From assembly GCF_900312675.1 (NCBI RefSeq), contig NZ_OMPC01000001.1, positions 223,140 through 287,139 of the forward strand: a stretch of 64,000 nt of DNA, in the 5' to 3' direction. Within the stretch, counting starts at the first letter, position 1. The number at the start of each line of letters is the position of its first letter. Source of the DNA: Aliivibrio sp. EL58. Its GTDB lineage: Bacteria > Pseudomonadota > Gammaproteobacteria > Enterobacterales > Vibrionaceae. Below the pieces are notes generated by a model that saw only the letters and a program-made list of their open reading frames with translations, had not been told where the DNA came from and did no database searches. Below are positions 7,749-17,262 of the stretch, piece after piece. The position numbers and the translations under genes are program-made.

Positions 7749-8891
7749 TTATTTGCTATAGCGAACTAGCCACTCTTTCTCTAACGCCACCTGCCAGCTT
7801 GGATGTGGTTCTGCTAAGGATTTAAATAGCTTGGTGTTTTTTGCCGATCCCGTTAAATACTGTGACGACAGCACTGATGGATCACCCCAGACACTTAAAT
7901 CCCCTTTACGAGACTGTGCTTCTGGGCTCAGTAAAAAGTTAATTGCTACTTGAGCGCCCTCTTTTGCTGATGCATTCCATGGGATAGCTAAGAAATGAAT
8001 ATTAGACAGTGCCCCCGCTTCCATTGCGTAGGTTTGTGTGGTGCCAGCTAACTTACCACTCGCTTGTGCAGAAAAGACTTCATTTGGATTAAACGTAACC
8101 GCAAGATCAATCTGACCGTCATCTAATAATTGTAATGATTGTGCCGTACCTGATGGGAACTGCTTACCTTTGCGCCATGCCGTTTGATGCAGTTCATCCA
8201 GATATAGCCATAATGGTTTAGTCACCTCAGCAAAGTTCACTTGCTCTACTGGCTTCATTAACTGAGGGTTGTTATTGGTTAACTCAATTAATAGCGCTTT
8301 TAAGAAACTCGTACCATGAAATTCTGGCGGCTTAGGATAAGTAATTCTATTTGGAAAAGCTTTGCTGTAACTAAGCAGCTCAGCAAAAGATTGTGGCGGA
8401 TTACTTAGTGTTTGCTTATCATGAATAAATACAAGTTGACCCACACCCCACGGCGCTTCCAAGCCTAACGTCGGCTCAGAAAAGTCACTGTCTACAGGCA
8501 AGGTTTTATCCACAAACTCCCAGCTTGGTAACTTATTAACAAATGGACCAAACAACAGTTGGTTATTCTTCATGGATTTAAAGTTTTCACCATTAATCCA
8601 AACCATATCAACACTGCCACCGTCGTTTTTCCCTGCGGTTTTTTCAGCCAATAAACGTGACGTACTTTCCGCAATATCACCCACTTTTACGTGTTTTAGC
8701 GTGACACCATAATTACGCTGTAGCTCTTTATCTGCCCAACGAAGGTAATTGTTTATCTCTTGGCTTCCCCCCCATGCGTGGAAATATACCGTTTGGCCTT
8801 TGGCTTTTTGTTCTATTTCTTTCCATGTATCTGCAGCATGAACGCTAAAAGAAAGTATTAGGCTATTGAGCAATAACAACCACTTTTTCAT
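7749..8891 (-). CDS. YnjB-like ABC transporter substrate-binding protein (orphan)
   Basis: A 380-aa periplasmic binding protein with a signal peptide (residues 1-19, cleaved after SVHA). The segments VYFHAWGGSQEINNYLRWAD, DMVWINGENFKSMK and LEAPWGVGQLVFIHD resemble E. coli YnjB, a binding protein of the family related to thiamine and iron transporters. In E. coli ynjB is followed by permease ynjC and ATPase ynjD. Here neither is present: the next minus-strand gene begins beyond a terminator and is a regulator. It may work with permeases encoded elsewhere or as a sensor component. The substrate is unknown. Confidence 0.75.
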   Translation of the reverse strand: MKKWLLLLNSLILSFSVHAADTWKEIEQKAKGQTVYFHAWGGSQEINNYLRWADKELQRNYGVTLKHVKVGDIAESTSRLLAEKTAGKNDGGSVDMVWINGENFKSMKNNQLLFGPFVNKLPSWEFVDKTLPVDSDFSEPTLGLEAPWGVGQLVFIHDKQTLSNPPQSFAELLSYSKAFPNRITYPKPPEFHGTSFLKALLIELTNNNPQLMKPVEQVNFAEVTKPLWLYLDELHQTAWRKGKQFPSGTAQSLQLLDDGQIDLAVTFNPNEVFSAQASGKLAGTTQTYAMEAGALSNIHFLAIPWNASAKEGAQVAINFLLSPEAQSRKGDLSVWGDPSVLSSQYLTGSAKNTKLFKSLAEPHPSWQVALEKEWLVRYSK

Positions 8892-9001
8892 CTGTTTTTC
8901 CTTTATCCATTAAAGAGTATTTTTATTATGTTAGTCCCGATTATAGTGTATAAATTATGATTATTCAGAGCTTTGTGGTTATATTTAATAATCAAAAATA
9001 G

Positions 9002-10423
9002 CTATATTTGCGGTATCACAACAGTAAATGTGATCTCTCTACTCTCTTGATAATCAACCGATAAATCATAACCATTTAATTGAGCTATATTCTTTACAAT
9101 AGCTAAGCCTAAGCCATGCCTATCTGTGTGGGTTCTTGATTTATCTACCTGATATAAAGGTTTGAATATGTTATTGAGATCGTCATGAGTTAATGGATTA
9201 GAAGATGTATTTTTTATCTTAATCACAACACTTCCATCTCCCTCTTTTTCAATACTCGCAGACACGATGGACTCTTCTACACTATAAAAAAGAGCGTTAT
9301 CCAATAAATTTTTAATCACGGTTTCTAAGCTAAAACGGTCAACATAAATCATCGGAGAGGCTAATGATGAAGAGAAAGCAACTCTCTCTCCCATTGTTGG
9401 ATACTTAAACTGCAATTCTGCACAGATCTCTTCAGTCAAGAGTCGAACATCCACTTCCTTCTTTTCAATCCCATAATTTCCTGATGCACTTTGACTCAAT
9501 GCCATTAATTGATTGACGATGGTCTTCATATTATTCGAAATCGATAGTACATCTTCTTTGTAAGTAGCTGAAATACGAATATCATCAGGAAAACGAATGT
9601 TCATTTCACTTAAACTAATGAGCTCTGCTATCGGTGTTTTTAACTCATGGGCAATATCGGAAGAAAGACGTTTTTCATTGGCTACATTTTGAATATTCAA
9701 CTCAATATATCGATTGAGCTCTTTTCTAATAGGTGAAATTTCTTTGCTTTCTTTTGGATTAGATTGAATACCTTGTGCATTTTCATCAAGCTCTGAAATT
9801 TCTTTATTGAGCAAATACAATGAATCTAATTCTCTATCTACTACTTTTATTACAACCATTCGAATACCAAAGATAGCAGTAATAAAAACAAAGATAAGAG
9901 ACAAATCTGCCATCAATAGAATGTTACTCACTCGTTGATTAGAGATCGCCAAGGTTAAGTACATGGTTTCAATATAAGTCACATCTGTAGGATCTACATC
10001 GGATGATAATTGTGGTTGGAAACGAGCTGAAATAGCTTTTCCCATATTACCATCAGGGAGTTTAATATCAAAGATACGACTCTCATGGGTAGGTACATCT
10101 TGATAATCAAGGTCAATATCATCAAAATAGCTAAGAGATTGCGACTTTGCAAAAGTACTCTCACCTAACCAAATCTGAAAGTATTGAGCTTCTTCTTCTC
10201 TCTCAAATTGAGGCATAAAACCTTTGTGATATTCAAACTCAATACCATCACTTTCCACTTCAACTAAGGATTTGAAGTAGTTTGATTTTTCCACTAATGC
10301 ATCGTCGAATTGCTGATCAACCCAAGCATCGAGAATAAAATCCAAAGATAAAAAGACCACCAATAAAATGATGCCAATGATCACGGTTAACGCATTAACC
10401 AACCGATCTTTTATTGAGTACAT
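9002..10423 (-). CDS. Sensor histidine kinase (partner of the eptA-linked regulator)
   Basis: A 473-aa membrane kinase. TM1 is at ~10-30 and TM2 at ~172-194, enclosing an acidic ~140-residue periplasmic domain. HisKA follows with phospho-acceptor His near residue 259 (SSDIAHELKTPIAEL), and HATPase_c with NLLDNALFY (N box), an unusually weak G1 region, and HGLGLAIVKNIAQ (G2). It overlaps the response regulator gene by 13 bp. The order eptA-regulator-kinase and the acidic sensor domain resemble PmrB/CarS-type systems that sense cationic peptides, metals or pH and adjust lipid A. The stimulus is inferred. Confidence 0.88.
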   Translation of the reverse strand: MYSIKDRLVNALTVIIGIILLVVFLSLDFILDAWVDQQFDDALVEKSNYFKSLVEVESDGIEFEYHKGFMPQFEREEEAQYFQIWLGESTFAKSQSLSYFDDIDLDYQDVPTHESRIFDIKLPDGNMGKAISARFQPQLSSDVDPTDVTYIETMYLTLAISNQRVSNILLMADLSLIFVFITAIFGIRMVVIKVVDRELDSLYLLNKEISELDENAQGIQSNPKESKEISPIRKELNRYIELNIQNVANEKRLSSDIAHELKTPIAELISLSEMNIRFPDDIRISATYKEDVLSISNNMKTIVNQLMALSQSASGNYGIEKKEVDVRLLTEEICAELQFKYPTMGERVAFSSSLASPMIYVDRFSLETVIKNLLDNALFYSVEESIVSASIEKEGDGSVVIKIKNTSSNPLTHDDLNNIFKPLYQVDKSRTHTDRHGLGLAIVKNIAQLNGYDLSVDYQESREITFTVVIPQI

Positions 10424-11097
10424 GAGCGTTTTTCCACGTAGTAACCAAAGCCTCGTTTATTTTTTATTGGCAGTTCGCCACCAACGGCTTTCGCCTTTTT
10501 TCGAATGGAGGATAAGTGTGATTCTATGGTATTTTTCGAAACTGAATCAAATGAACCAATAACATAATCACTGATATTTTCTGTTGTCATTACCTGATTG
10601 CGAGAACGAAACATACACTCGACAATCTTGTACTCATTTTTTGTTAGTTCAATCAATTGACCTGAGAATTCGAGTTCTTTCTTTGCTAAATCAAGCGTAA
10701 ATCCTTCAATTTCCACGTGGTCGTCATTATGCTTTACTCCACCTCGACGAGCTACGGTTAAGATACGAGCATGCAGTTCATCAAACGAAAATGGCTTAAC
10801 TAAATAATCATCAGCGCCAGACATTAAGCCTTCAACGCGATCTTCAGGCTGTGATTTTGCCGATAAGATAATCACTTTTACATCATTACCCATTTTACGA
10901 ATGCTTTTTAAGAGCGTGATACCATCGACATTAGGAAGCATTAAATCCAAAATAATAAAGTCATACTCATTGGTAATTGCCATCGAGAGCCCCTTTGAAC
11001 CGTCTCCAGTTTCATCAATAGTAAAACCAAGGTTACTCAGACCCACCACTAAGCTACGACGTAAGTGTTCAGAGTCTTCTATTAGCAATATTTTCAT
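10411..11097 (-). CDS. OmpR/PmrA-family response regulator
   Basis: A 228-aa regulator. The receiver domain has LLIEDSEHLRR, phospho-acceptor Asp in FIILDLMLPNVDG, VIILSAKS, and LVKPFSFDEL. The C-terminal winged-helix domain has LTKNEYKIVECMF and the RRK...RGFGYYV-type end (IKNKRGFGYYVEK). It lies ~100 bp after eptA, with a terminator-like hairpin between them, and overlaps the kinase gene. A 22-bp-spaced direct repeat upstream of eptA (12870-12906) is a good candidate binding site for a regulator dimer of this family. Confidence 0.9.
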   Translation of the reverse strand: MKILLIEDSEHLRRSLVVGLSNLGFTIDETGDGSKGLSMAITNEYDFIILDLMLPNVDGITLLKSIRKMGNDVKVIILSAKSQPEDRVEGLMSGADDYLVKPFSFDELHARILTVARRGGVKHNDDHVEIEGFTLDLAKKELEFSGQLIELTKNEYKIVECMFRSRNQVMTTENISDYVIGSFDSVSKNTIESHLSSIRKKAKAVGGELPIKNKRGFGYYVEKRSCTQ

Positions 11098-11136
11098 TAT
11101 TCAGTACCACTTTATTATTTTATATAATGATAGTAG

Positions 11137-11173
11137 CAAAAATGGGCTAACCATTCTCATGATTAACCCATTT
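11137..11173 (-). terminator. Terminator or attenuator between eptA and the regulator gene
   Basis: On the minus strand AAATGGGTTA pairs with TAGCCCATTT (one internal mismatch) and is followed by TTTTTG. It lies 26 bp after the eptA stop. It would limit read-through from eptA into the two-component genes, or reduce their expression relative to eptA. Confidence 0.6.
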
Positions 11174-11198
11174 CTTTATTTGAGGAACTCAATTCTAA

Positions 11199-12827
11199 CT
11201 AGTTCGCCATAATGTCTAAACTATTGTCTTTCGCGCTAGTCTTCACACCATATAAGCCAAGTAACGTATGGAACAAATTATCATGGGAAAAACCACCCGC
11301 TGCCGCTTTGCTGATAACACTGGCTTTATTTATGCCTTTTTGGTTCGCATAATCATCGCTCATCCAAACATAGAAAGGCACATGAGTCTGCTCTTTAGGC
11401 GCTATCATGTAAGGCGCGCCATGCAGATATAACCCATTTTCACCAAGCGATTCCCCGTGATCTGAAATGTATAGCATCACTACATTATATTTATCAGAAT
11501 ACGTTTTTAGCTTTGCAATCGTCTGCGCAATTACGTAGTCGGTATAAACTAATGTATTGTCATACACATTGGTGATCTCTTCATCACTGCAATTTTCAAT
11601 ATCGCTACGATTACATGCAGGGGTAAATACCGCCATATTCTCAGGATAACGCTTCCAATACGTTGGGCCATGGCTACCAATCATATGCAGTGCGTACAGT
11701 TGGTCTCCTGTGGTATTTTGAATTCGCTCATCTAAGCCTTGTAATAACACTTCATCATAACAACTTGAGCCATTACAAAATTCATCTGAAGAGGTATCGC
11801 TAATCATCACTTTTTCAATGTTCTTGGCAACCGCTTTGTCACCACCATCGTTATCTATCCATACCGATTTGACACCAGCATGAGTCAACACGTCTAATAC
11901 GTCATCTTGGTTATTGGCACGCTCTCTATTGTAATTAGTACGCACCATATTAGAGAACATACATGGTAAAGAATGGGCTGTTGCTGTTCCGCACGACGAC
12001 ACATTTTGAAAAGCAATCAAACCAAGATCTTTAGTGTATGGATTGGTTTCTCTTTCATATCCATTATAAGCACTGTTTTGCGCACGAGCAGTTTCACCAA
12101 CTAACACTACCATTAGTGTCGGTTTACCGTTCTTCGCTGGAATTACCTCTGCATCTTCACCGATTGTGATGTAGTCCAAAGGTGCGGTTAGATATTCATT
12201 ATTAATGTACTTAACCGTATTGAAAGCATCGGCAGGGTTAATCATTTTATTTAAATACGAGTTATTGCGACCAATCGAGGCATAGTCTTTAAAATAGAAA
12301 ACAGAAATCAGCAGCAGCCCCACAATCGCAACACTCATTAATGCAGCACGATGAAATAGCTCTTTACCCCATGAAGCATTGCGGATCACTTTTACTTTTA
12401 ATAGAAACAATGATGGAAGCACACCAAAGACAATAAAGTAACCGATAGAAGCCGAGCTTAAATAAGAGGAAGCTTCACCAACGTTGGTTTCAAAGATATT
12501 CTCGATCATCGCATAATCAAACATGGTGTTGTATTGCAACGCGGCATAAAACGCCATCGAAGAGGTGAGAGTCAAAATAATCACAATACCTTTGAACAAG
12601 TAAGGCACAGCAATCATTGAGAAAATAATAATAAAAGCACAAGTAAGAATCGCAGGTGTTAGAAACAGAAAAAGGCCATTACCTTGAGAAAGTAGATAAA
12701 TCTTTTCATTAATTGGATAGTTAAATACCACGGCAAAATACAGGGACACTAAAGTAATCAGTGACACCATCTTCATGGTTATTTTTTGGCTTTTAAGTTT
12801 TGAAATCAAATTGGACAACACAAGCAT
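11199..12827 (-). CDS. eptA: Lipid A phosphoethanolamine transferase EptA
   Basis: A 542-aa inner-membrane enzyme that adds phosphoethanolamine to lipid A phosphates, lowering surface charge and raising resistance to cationic peptides. Five hydrophobic segments fill residues 15-180. The periplasmic catalytic domain has the nucleophile Thr246 in VLVGETARAQN, paired cysteines in SSCGTATAHSLPCMF, CNGSSC and CNRSDIENC, and the metal-site YISDHGESLGENG. The domain order matches the EptA/MCR family. ATG 12827 overlaps the likely ribosome binding site (GAAGG), so GTG 12821 is a realistic alternative start. It is the first gene of a unit with its own two-component regulators downstream. Confidence 0.93.
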   Translation of the reverse strand: MLVLSNLISKLKSQKITMKMVSLITLVSLYFAVVFNYPINEKIYLLSQGNGLFLFLTPAILTCAFIIIFSMIAVPYLFKGIVIILTLTSSMAFYAALQYNTMFDYAMIENIFETNVGEASSYLSSASIGYFIVFGVLPSLFLLKVKVIRNASWGKELFHRAALMSVAIVGLLLISVFYFKDYASIGRNNSYLNKMINPADAFNTVKYINNEYLTAPLDYITIGEDAEVIPAKNGKPTLMVVLVGETARAQNSAYNGYERETNPYTKDLGLIAFQNVSSCGTATAHSLPCMFSNMVRTNYNRERANNQDDVLDVLTHAGVKSVWIDNDGGDKAVAKNIEKVMISDTSSDEFCNGSSCYDEVLLQGLDERIQNTTGDQLYALHMIGSHGPTYWKRYPENMAVFTPACNRSDIENCSDEEITNVYDNTLVYTDYVIAQTIAKLKTYSDKYNVVMLYISDHGESLGENGLYLHGAPYMIAPKEQTHVPFYVWMSDDYANQKGINKASVISKAAAGGFSHDNLFHTLLGLYGVKTSAKDNSLDIMAN

Positions 12828-12869
12828 ACCTTCAGGCTCTTAGGGAATGAAACGAGTGTCACATATCAA

Positions 12870-12906
12870 ACTTAAGATTCACTGAAGATAAACTTATGAT
12901 TCGCTG
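12870..12906 (-). promoter_or_regulatory. PmrA-like tandem repeat upstream of eptA
   Basis: Two 15-bp direct repeats, ACTTAAGATTCACTG (12870-12884) and ACTTATGATTCGCTG (12892-12906), differ at two positions and begin 22 bp apart, two helical turns. The CTTAAG/CTTATG core resembles the known PmrA (BasR) half-site. It lies 43-80 bp upstream of the eptA start. Binding by the adjacent OmpR-family regulator is inference. Confidence 0.6.
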
Positions 12907-13026
12907 TGGTTCATTATTAATTTGAATGCATTAATAATTTTGCGCAAACCTCTAATTTATCACCCATACTAAATACCTAAGACAAATTAAACAGTCTTAA
13001 GCATAAGAGTAATAAATGGAGGCTAA

Positions 13027-13974
13027 ATGCATAAAAAAGGACTTTGGATTGCACTACTAATTTTACCTAGTCTACTTTGGGTTTCACTCTCTTATGTGCC
13101 CGCTATTTGGTGGTTAGAAAACATTTTAGGTATACCAAGTATCATTGCTTTTGGTTATGCCTTTCTTTTTATTGTTTTATTATTGCGCCGCTATTACTTT
13201 TATTCTTTCTTAGCTTTGAGCTTATTCTTTGCTTGGCTCTATCAGTCCCCACAAGCGAGTTACTCAAACCAAAAGTGCCACAACCCTCTTGTTATAATTC
13301 AATATAATCTGTATTACACCAACCCTGATCTCACTCCCTTTTTAGACTATTTAAAAGATAATGATATTGATCTTGTCGTGCTTCAAGAAACAGCACCGTG
13401 GCATGGTGATCGACTTATGGAGTTAATAGATGAATATCCGTATCAATTTGGAGGAACACCTGGACTTGGCTACCCAAGCGGGCAAATGATAATCAGTAAA
13501 CAACCATTGAATCTAAGAGCACAGAATACTCCAGCAGGTCATTATATGATCAGCGGTATATGGCAAAGCAGTGAACATCGCCCAGTGAGTTTATATACTG
13601 CTCATCCACCATCACCAAGAACCAAGCAACTTTGGCATGAAAGAAATGCACTTATAGGAAGTTTAGAACGCCTAGCAGATTACTCCCCTTATACTGATAC
13701 CTTAATTATTGGTGATTTCAATTTATCTGCAAATACACAACGCTTTAAACACGCTTACAAAGAATACCAAACAGCCCCTGTTCAAAGTTGGCCAAGAGAG
13801 ATCAAAGGCATTCCTATCCCAACTTTTGCACAGATCGCCATTGACCATTTTTGGATAAGAAATTCTGAGGAACCCTCGTTGTTTATCTGTAAACGTGAAG
13901 CATTACCTCAGTTTTCAGGCTCTGATCATAGTGCGGTGGTGACCTATCTTTCGGCTAAATCAAAACCAAACTAA
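13027..13974 (+). CDS. Membrane-anchored endonuclease/exonuclease/phosphatase family protein
   Basis: A 315-aa protein with about three N-terminal hydrophobic segments (residues 7-75) followed by an EEP-fold domain. Catalytic landmarks are visible: IIQYNLYY, LVVLQETAPWH (metal-binding Glu), LYTAHPPSP, LIIGDFNLSAN (Asp/Asn) and FSGSDHSAVVTYL (catalytic Asp-His). This resembles the YafD-type group. The substrate is unknown; members of this fold cleave phosphodiesters in nucleic acids or phospholipids. The start has a good ribosome binding site (GGAGG). Its end overlaps the convergent MFS gene by 4 bp. It diverges from eptA across a ~200-bp gap, which might reflect a shared envelope role. Confidence 0.82.
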   Translation: MHKKGLWIALLILPSLLWVSLSYVPAIWWLENILGIPSIIAFGYAFLFIVLLLRRYYFYSFLALSLFFAWLYQSPQASYSNQKCHNPLVIIQYNLYYTNPDLTPFLDYLKDNDIDLVVLQETAPWHGDRLMELIDEYPYQFGGTPGLGYPSGQMIISKQPLNLRAQNTPAGHYMISGIWQSSEHRPVSLYTAHPPSPRTKQLWHERNALIGSLERLADYSPYTDTLIIGDFNLSANTQRFKHAYKEYQTAPVQSWPREIKGIPIPTFAQIAIDHFWIRNSEEPSLFICKREALPQFSGSDHSAVVTYLSAKSKPN

Positions 13975-15242
13975 TTACTTGGAATTTCCTTCTCCGCCCA
14001 CTTATATAAAGCAATCATTAATAAAGAAAGAACAAAACAAGCAATAAACAGAGGGGGTGCACCACCAAGTTGAATAAGCACTCCACCAACGAAGGGAGCA
14101 AGTGCAAACCCTAGCCCGTAAATCGCGGCGGCACCAAAATAACTTCCTCGTAAATGTTTAGGCGCTAATTGGTCTATTTGCACATTCAAGGTTGGAAAAG
14201 CAATCACCTCCCCCACACTTAAAATAAAGCATGCCATTAGCCAACCAACCGGAAAATCAATAGGCACCATTAAGAAAGCAATTTGTGCCAAGGCCATCAT
14301 CACCATACCAATCCGAGTGCGTGTAAATAATGGTACATTCTCAAGCAGCTTTAACATCGGAAACTGCAATACCACTATCGTTAATGTATTCACTAACACC
14401 AAGCCACTAATAAACTTGGCAGCATCGACAATATCCGTACGAACGATTACTTGAGGGATCGAAGATTCATACTGACCATAGACAAACATCATAATTAAAT
14501 TTGCGGCAATCAATTTAATAAATAGCTTGTCTTTACTGATGATCCGAACTGTTGAGAAAAAGGACGTTACATCACTTGTACTTTTAGACAGTAATGTTTC
14601 GCTATTACTTCTGGCAAAAGAGATAAACAAAAAGAGACCAAAAGCCAAATAGGTAATTCCTGTGACTAAGAACAATATTTTTGGATGAGCTAAACCTAAA
14701 GTAATACCAATTAAAGGACCAATTGCTCCACCTACATTAATCAAGAAATAACGAACATTAAGCGCTAGCTCTCTGTCTTTGTCATCGTCTAGGTTATCTC
14801 CAATCACCGCCTTTGCAGGGGCTTCTATCATAGGTCGCATTAAGCCGCACATACCGACCAAAATAAATAATTGAAAAATAGAATTCGCAATACCAATTCC
14901 TGAATAGGAAAACGCCGCAATAATACAGCCAGAAACCATCACCCACTTACGGCCAAATTTATCAGATAACCAACCAGAATATAGCCCAGTAAATGACCCC
15001 ACCACTGCTGAGCCAGCTAAAATAGCCCCTACCGTTACTGCACTGGCATTAAAATCTTGATAGAGAATGACAATAAGAAAGGGCCAAGCCATAAAATACG
15101 TAGTTCGCGCTAAAAGAGTTCCAACCAATACTGTCCAGATAATATGATTAAAACGAGAAAGACGGTCCCACTGTAATACGCTTCCACTTTCTTCCGTTTC
15201 TTCTACGCCACTATTTCCATCAGCTGTTTTTGTCTCTTCCAT
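13971..15242 (-). CDS. MFS transporter, DHA1-type multidrug efflux family
   Basis: A 423-aa transporter with twelve predicted hydrophobic segments after a polar ~25-residue N-terminal tail rich in Glu. The loop 2-3 motif GWLSDKFGRKWVMV matches the MFS signature G-x-L-x-D-x-x-G-R-K. MCGLMRPMIEAPAKAVIGD resembles the drug/H+ antiporter family with 12 helices, MdtH-like. The substrate cannot be read from sequence. It is a single gene that overlaps the EEP gene tail-to-tail. Confidence 0.82.
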   Translation of the reverse strand: MEETKTADGNSGVEETEESGSVLQWDRLSRFNHIIWTVLVGTLLARTTYFMAWPFLIVILYQDFNASAVTVGAILAGSAVVGSFTGLYSGWLSDKFGRKWVMVSGCIIAAFSYSGIGIANSIFQLFILVGMCGLMRPMIEAPAKAVIGDNLDDDKDRELALNVRYFLINVGGAIGPLIGITLGLAHPKILFLVTGITYLAFGLFLFISFARSNSETLLSKSTSDVTSFFSTVRIISKDKLFIKLIAANLIMMFVYGQYESSIPQVIVRTDIVDAAKFISGLVLVNTLTIVVLQFPMLKLLENVPLFTRTRIGMVMMALAQIAFLMVPIDFPVGWLMACFILSVGEVIAFPTLNVQIDQLAPKHLRGSYFGAAAIYGLGFALAPFVGGVLIQLGGAPPLFIACFVLSLLMIALYKWAEKEIPSN

Positions 15243-15511
15243 ACACCCTCCTTGGGATCTGCTATCTAGCCATTTTTTATTATTTTCCTTTGTTTAAAAA
15301 GTATACCGATTAACCTTAAATTTATAAGAGTGTAAATCTCTTAAGTTTGCTTTTATTTTTAATGAAACCAGTCTATTACACTGCCTTGTGTCTTATTTCT
15401 AAAATCCTTACTTCTGTTAAGGTTTATTTAACCTAATATATTGAATTATTAAACTTACTAAACAGAATAAAAGTGATATCTTTGCTTTATCTATGCCTAC
15501 GAATAATAAAC

Positions 15512-16453
15512 ATGACTTTTAATAAATCCCATTTACAACATTATTTTCCTTTTTATCTTGCTGCACTATTAACGCTCACCCCTTGGGTTAGTTCACCAAC
15601 CGCTTTAGTTATGGGTTTTGCTCTGGCTAGTTTTGGTTTTGTACCCACGACCTTTGCGTTGGGAAAAGTCACTAAAAAATTGTTAGCTTACTCTATTGTT
15701 GGTTTAGGGTTTGGTATTCAGCTGAATGAAGCAATAGAGGCCACTTCAAATGGAATTGGCATTATTTTATCAACCATCGTAGGCACACTCGTTCTAGGTT
15801 GGTTACTGGCACGATTGATGAAACTGGATAAAGTGACAGGCCATCTGATCGCATCGGGTACTGCTATTTGTGGCGGTAGCGCTATTGCTGCAGTTGCTCC
15901 TGCGATTAATGCTGATGAAGAATCTACAGGTCTTGCTTTAGCTACGGTATTTGTATTGAACTCAATTGCGCTATTCATTTTCCCAGTCATTGGCCATGCA
16001 TTAGAGCTAAGCCAACACGCCTTTGGTACTTGGGCAGCTATTGCGATTCACGATACTTCATCTGTGGTTGGTGCCGCTTCTGCATACGGTGAAGAAGCGT
16101 TAAAAACTGCAACAACGCTTAAATTAGCGCGTGCATTATGGATTGTTCCAGTTGCCTTTATTAGTGCTCTACTTTTTCGTAGCAACAGTAAAAAAATCAC
16201 GATCCCTTACTTTATCCTTTTCTACTGCTTAGCTATTTTAATTAGTGATAACTTACCGCAATTTAGCCTGATCTATGGTGGTATTTTTGATGTGTCGAAA
16301 AAGCTCTTAGTTCTGTGCTTATTCTTTATTGGCTGTGGTATTTCGATTGAAAAAATCAAAGCAGCGGGCGCAAAACCGTTGATCTTTGGTGTTAGCTTGT
16401 GGGTTGTGATATCAACAACCTCTCTGTTTTATATTATGAATTACGCTTCATAA
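15512..16453 (+). CDS. YeiH/UPF0324 family membrane protein (putative sulfate exporter)
   Basis: A ~313-aa polytopic protein of the UPF0324 family. Signature stretches are [42 protein letters not shown] and [18 protein letters not shown]. About nine to ten hydrophobic segments are present. I prefer the ATG at 15512 ([12 protein letters not shown]) over an in-frame GTG at 15473, because the family starts near here and the upstream residues look non-native. Family members have been annotated as putative sulfate exporters, but direct proof is limited. No LysR partner is adjacent. Confidence 0.85.
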   Translation: MTFNKSHLQHYFPFYLAALLTLTPWVSSPTALVMGFALASFGFVPTTFALGKVTKKLLAYSIVGLGFGIQLNEAIEATSNGIGIILSTIVGTLVLGWLLARLMKLDKVTGHLIASGTAICGGSAIAAVAPAINADEESTGLALATVFVLNSIALFIFPVIGHALELSQHAFGTWAAIAIHDTSSVVGAASAYGEEALKTATTLKLARALWIVPVAFISALLFRSNSKKITIPYFILFYCLAILISDNLPQFSLIYGGIFDVSKKLLVLCLFFIGCGISIEKIKAAGAKPLIFGVSLWVVISTTSLFYIMNYAS

Positions 16454-16569
16454 GACATTTACAACATGATAGCCTCTTGATATGGAATCCTATTTTTAAT
16501 AAATGGGTACATACAGATTGTGTCACACCCTCTATAATGATGAATTAGTCAATAACACTTGAGGCTGTC

Positions 16570-17205
16570 ATGTTTCTTACCTATTCAACACATCCAGATA
16601 TCAAAAAAATCCAAAAAGGATTACTGCAATTTTTTATCCAATGTATTGTCGCCGCTATTGCCTATCTTGTTATTCGTACTGATATCATCGTTTTAAAGAA
16701 TGGGCTTAGTGAAAATTCATTAACAGAGTATTATCAACAGTTTTTACTACTCGTTGTGATCGTCTCTTTTACTTACATCGCTGTAGTGAACAAAAAAGCA
16801 CGAGCCTTTGCTACGCTGATCATTGGTTTCTTTAGTTGTATGTTTATAAGGGAGTCTGACGGGGTTCTGGACAAGGTTTATCATGGGTTCTGGTTGGTTC
16901 CAGCTTTGATCGTTGCTTTCACTTGTCTGTTCTTAGCATTTAAAAATAGAAAAGGCCTATTGTCTACGTCAGCAAGATTTTTTGATAGCCGCTATTTTTA
17001 CACTCTCAGCTGTGCATTGGTGATTATTCTTGTTTTCTCTCGATTAGCAGGAATGAACTATTTATGGCAAACATTGCTTGATGGGCACTATATTCGAACC
17101 ATAAAAAACTTAGCTGAAGAAGGCACCGAGTTGCTTGGTTACTCTTTATTGGCTTACAGTGCTTTAGGGTTTGGTATTGAAGTTCATCGCCTTCAAAAAC
17201 ATTAA
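16570..17205 (+). CDS. Hypothetical inner-membrane protein, about six TM segments
   Basis: A 211-aa protein I do not recognise. Hydrophobic stretches occur near residues 19-40, 58-75, 80-95, 105-122, 146-160 and 190-204. The most polar conserved-looking segment is IRESDGVLDKVYHGFW, placed between membrane segments. It starts with MFLTYSTHPDIKK after a GAGG ribosome binding site. It is monocistronic, ending at a strong terminator shared with the convergent trmK-like gene. No function can be assigned. Confidence 0.7.
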   Translation: MFLTYSTHPDIKKIQKGLLQFFIQCIVAAIAYLVIRTDIIVLKNGLSENSLTEYYQQFLLLVVIVSFTYIAVVNKKARAFATLIIGFFSCMFIRESDGVLDKVYHGFWLVPALIVAFTCLFLAFKNRKGLLSTSARFFDSRYFYTLSCALVIILVFSRLAGMNYLWQTLLDGHYIRTIKNLAEEGTELLGYSLLAYSALGFGIEVHRLQKH

Positions 17206-17216
17206 TTAAGGCGAAC

Positions 17217-17250
17217 AAAGCTAACGATTATTCAATTGCGTTAGCTTTTA
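17217..17250. terminator. Bidirectional terminator
   Basis: A perfect 10-bp stem, AAAGCTAACG (17217-17226) with CGTTAGCTTT (17239-17248), and a 12-nt loop, lies between the convergent membrane protein gene and trmK. The A/T flanks serve both directions. Confidence 0.8.
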
Positions 17251-17262
17251 CTCACCAAATAC

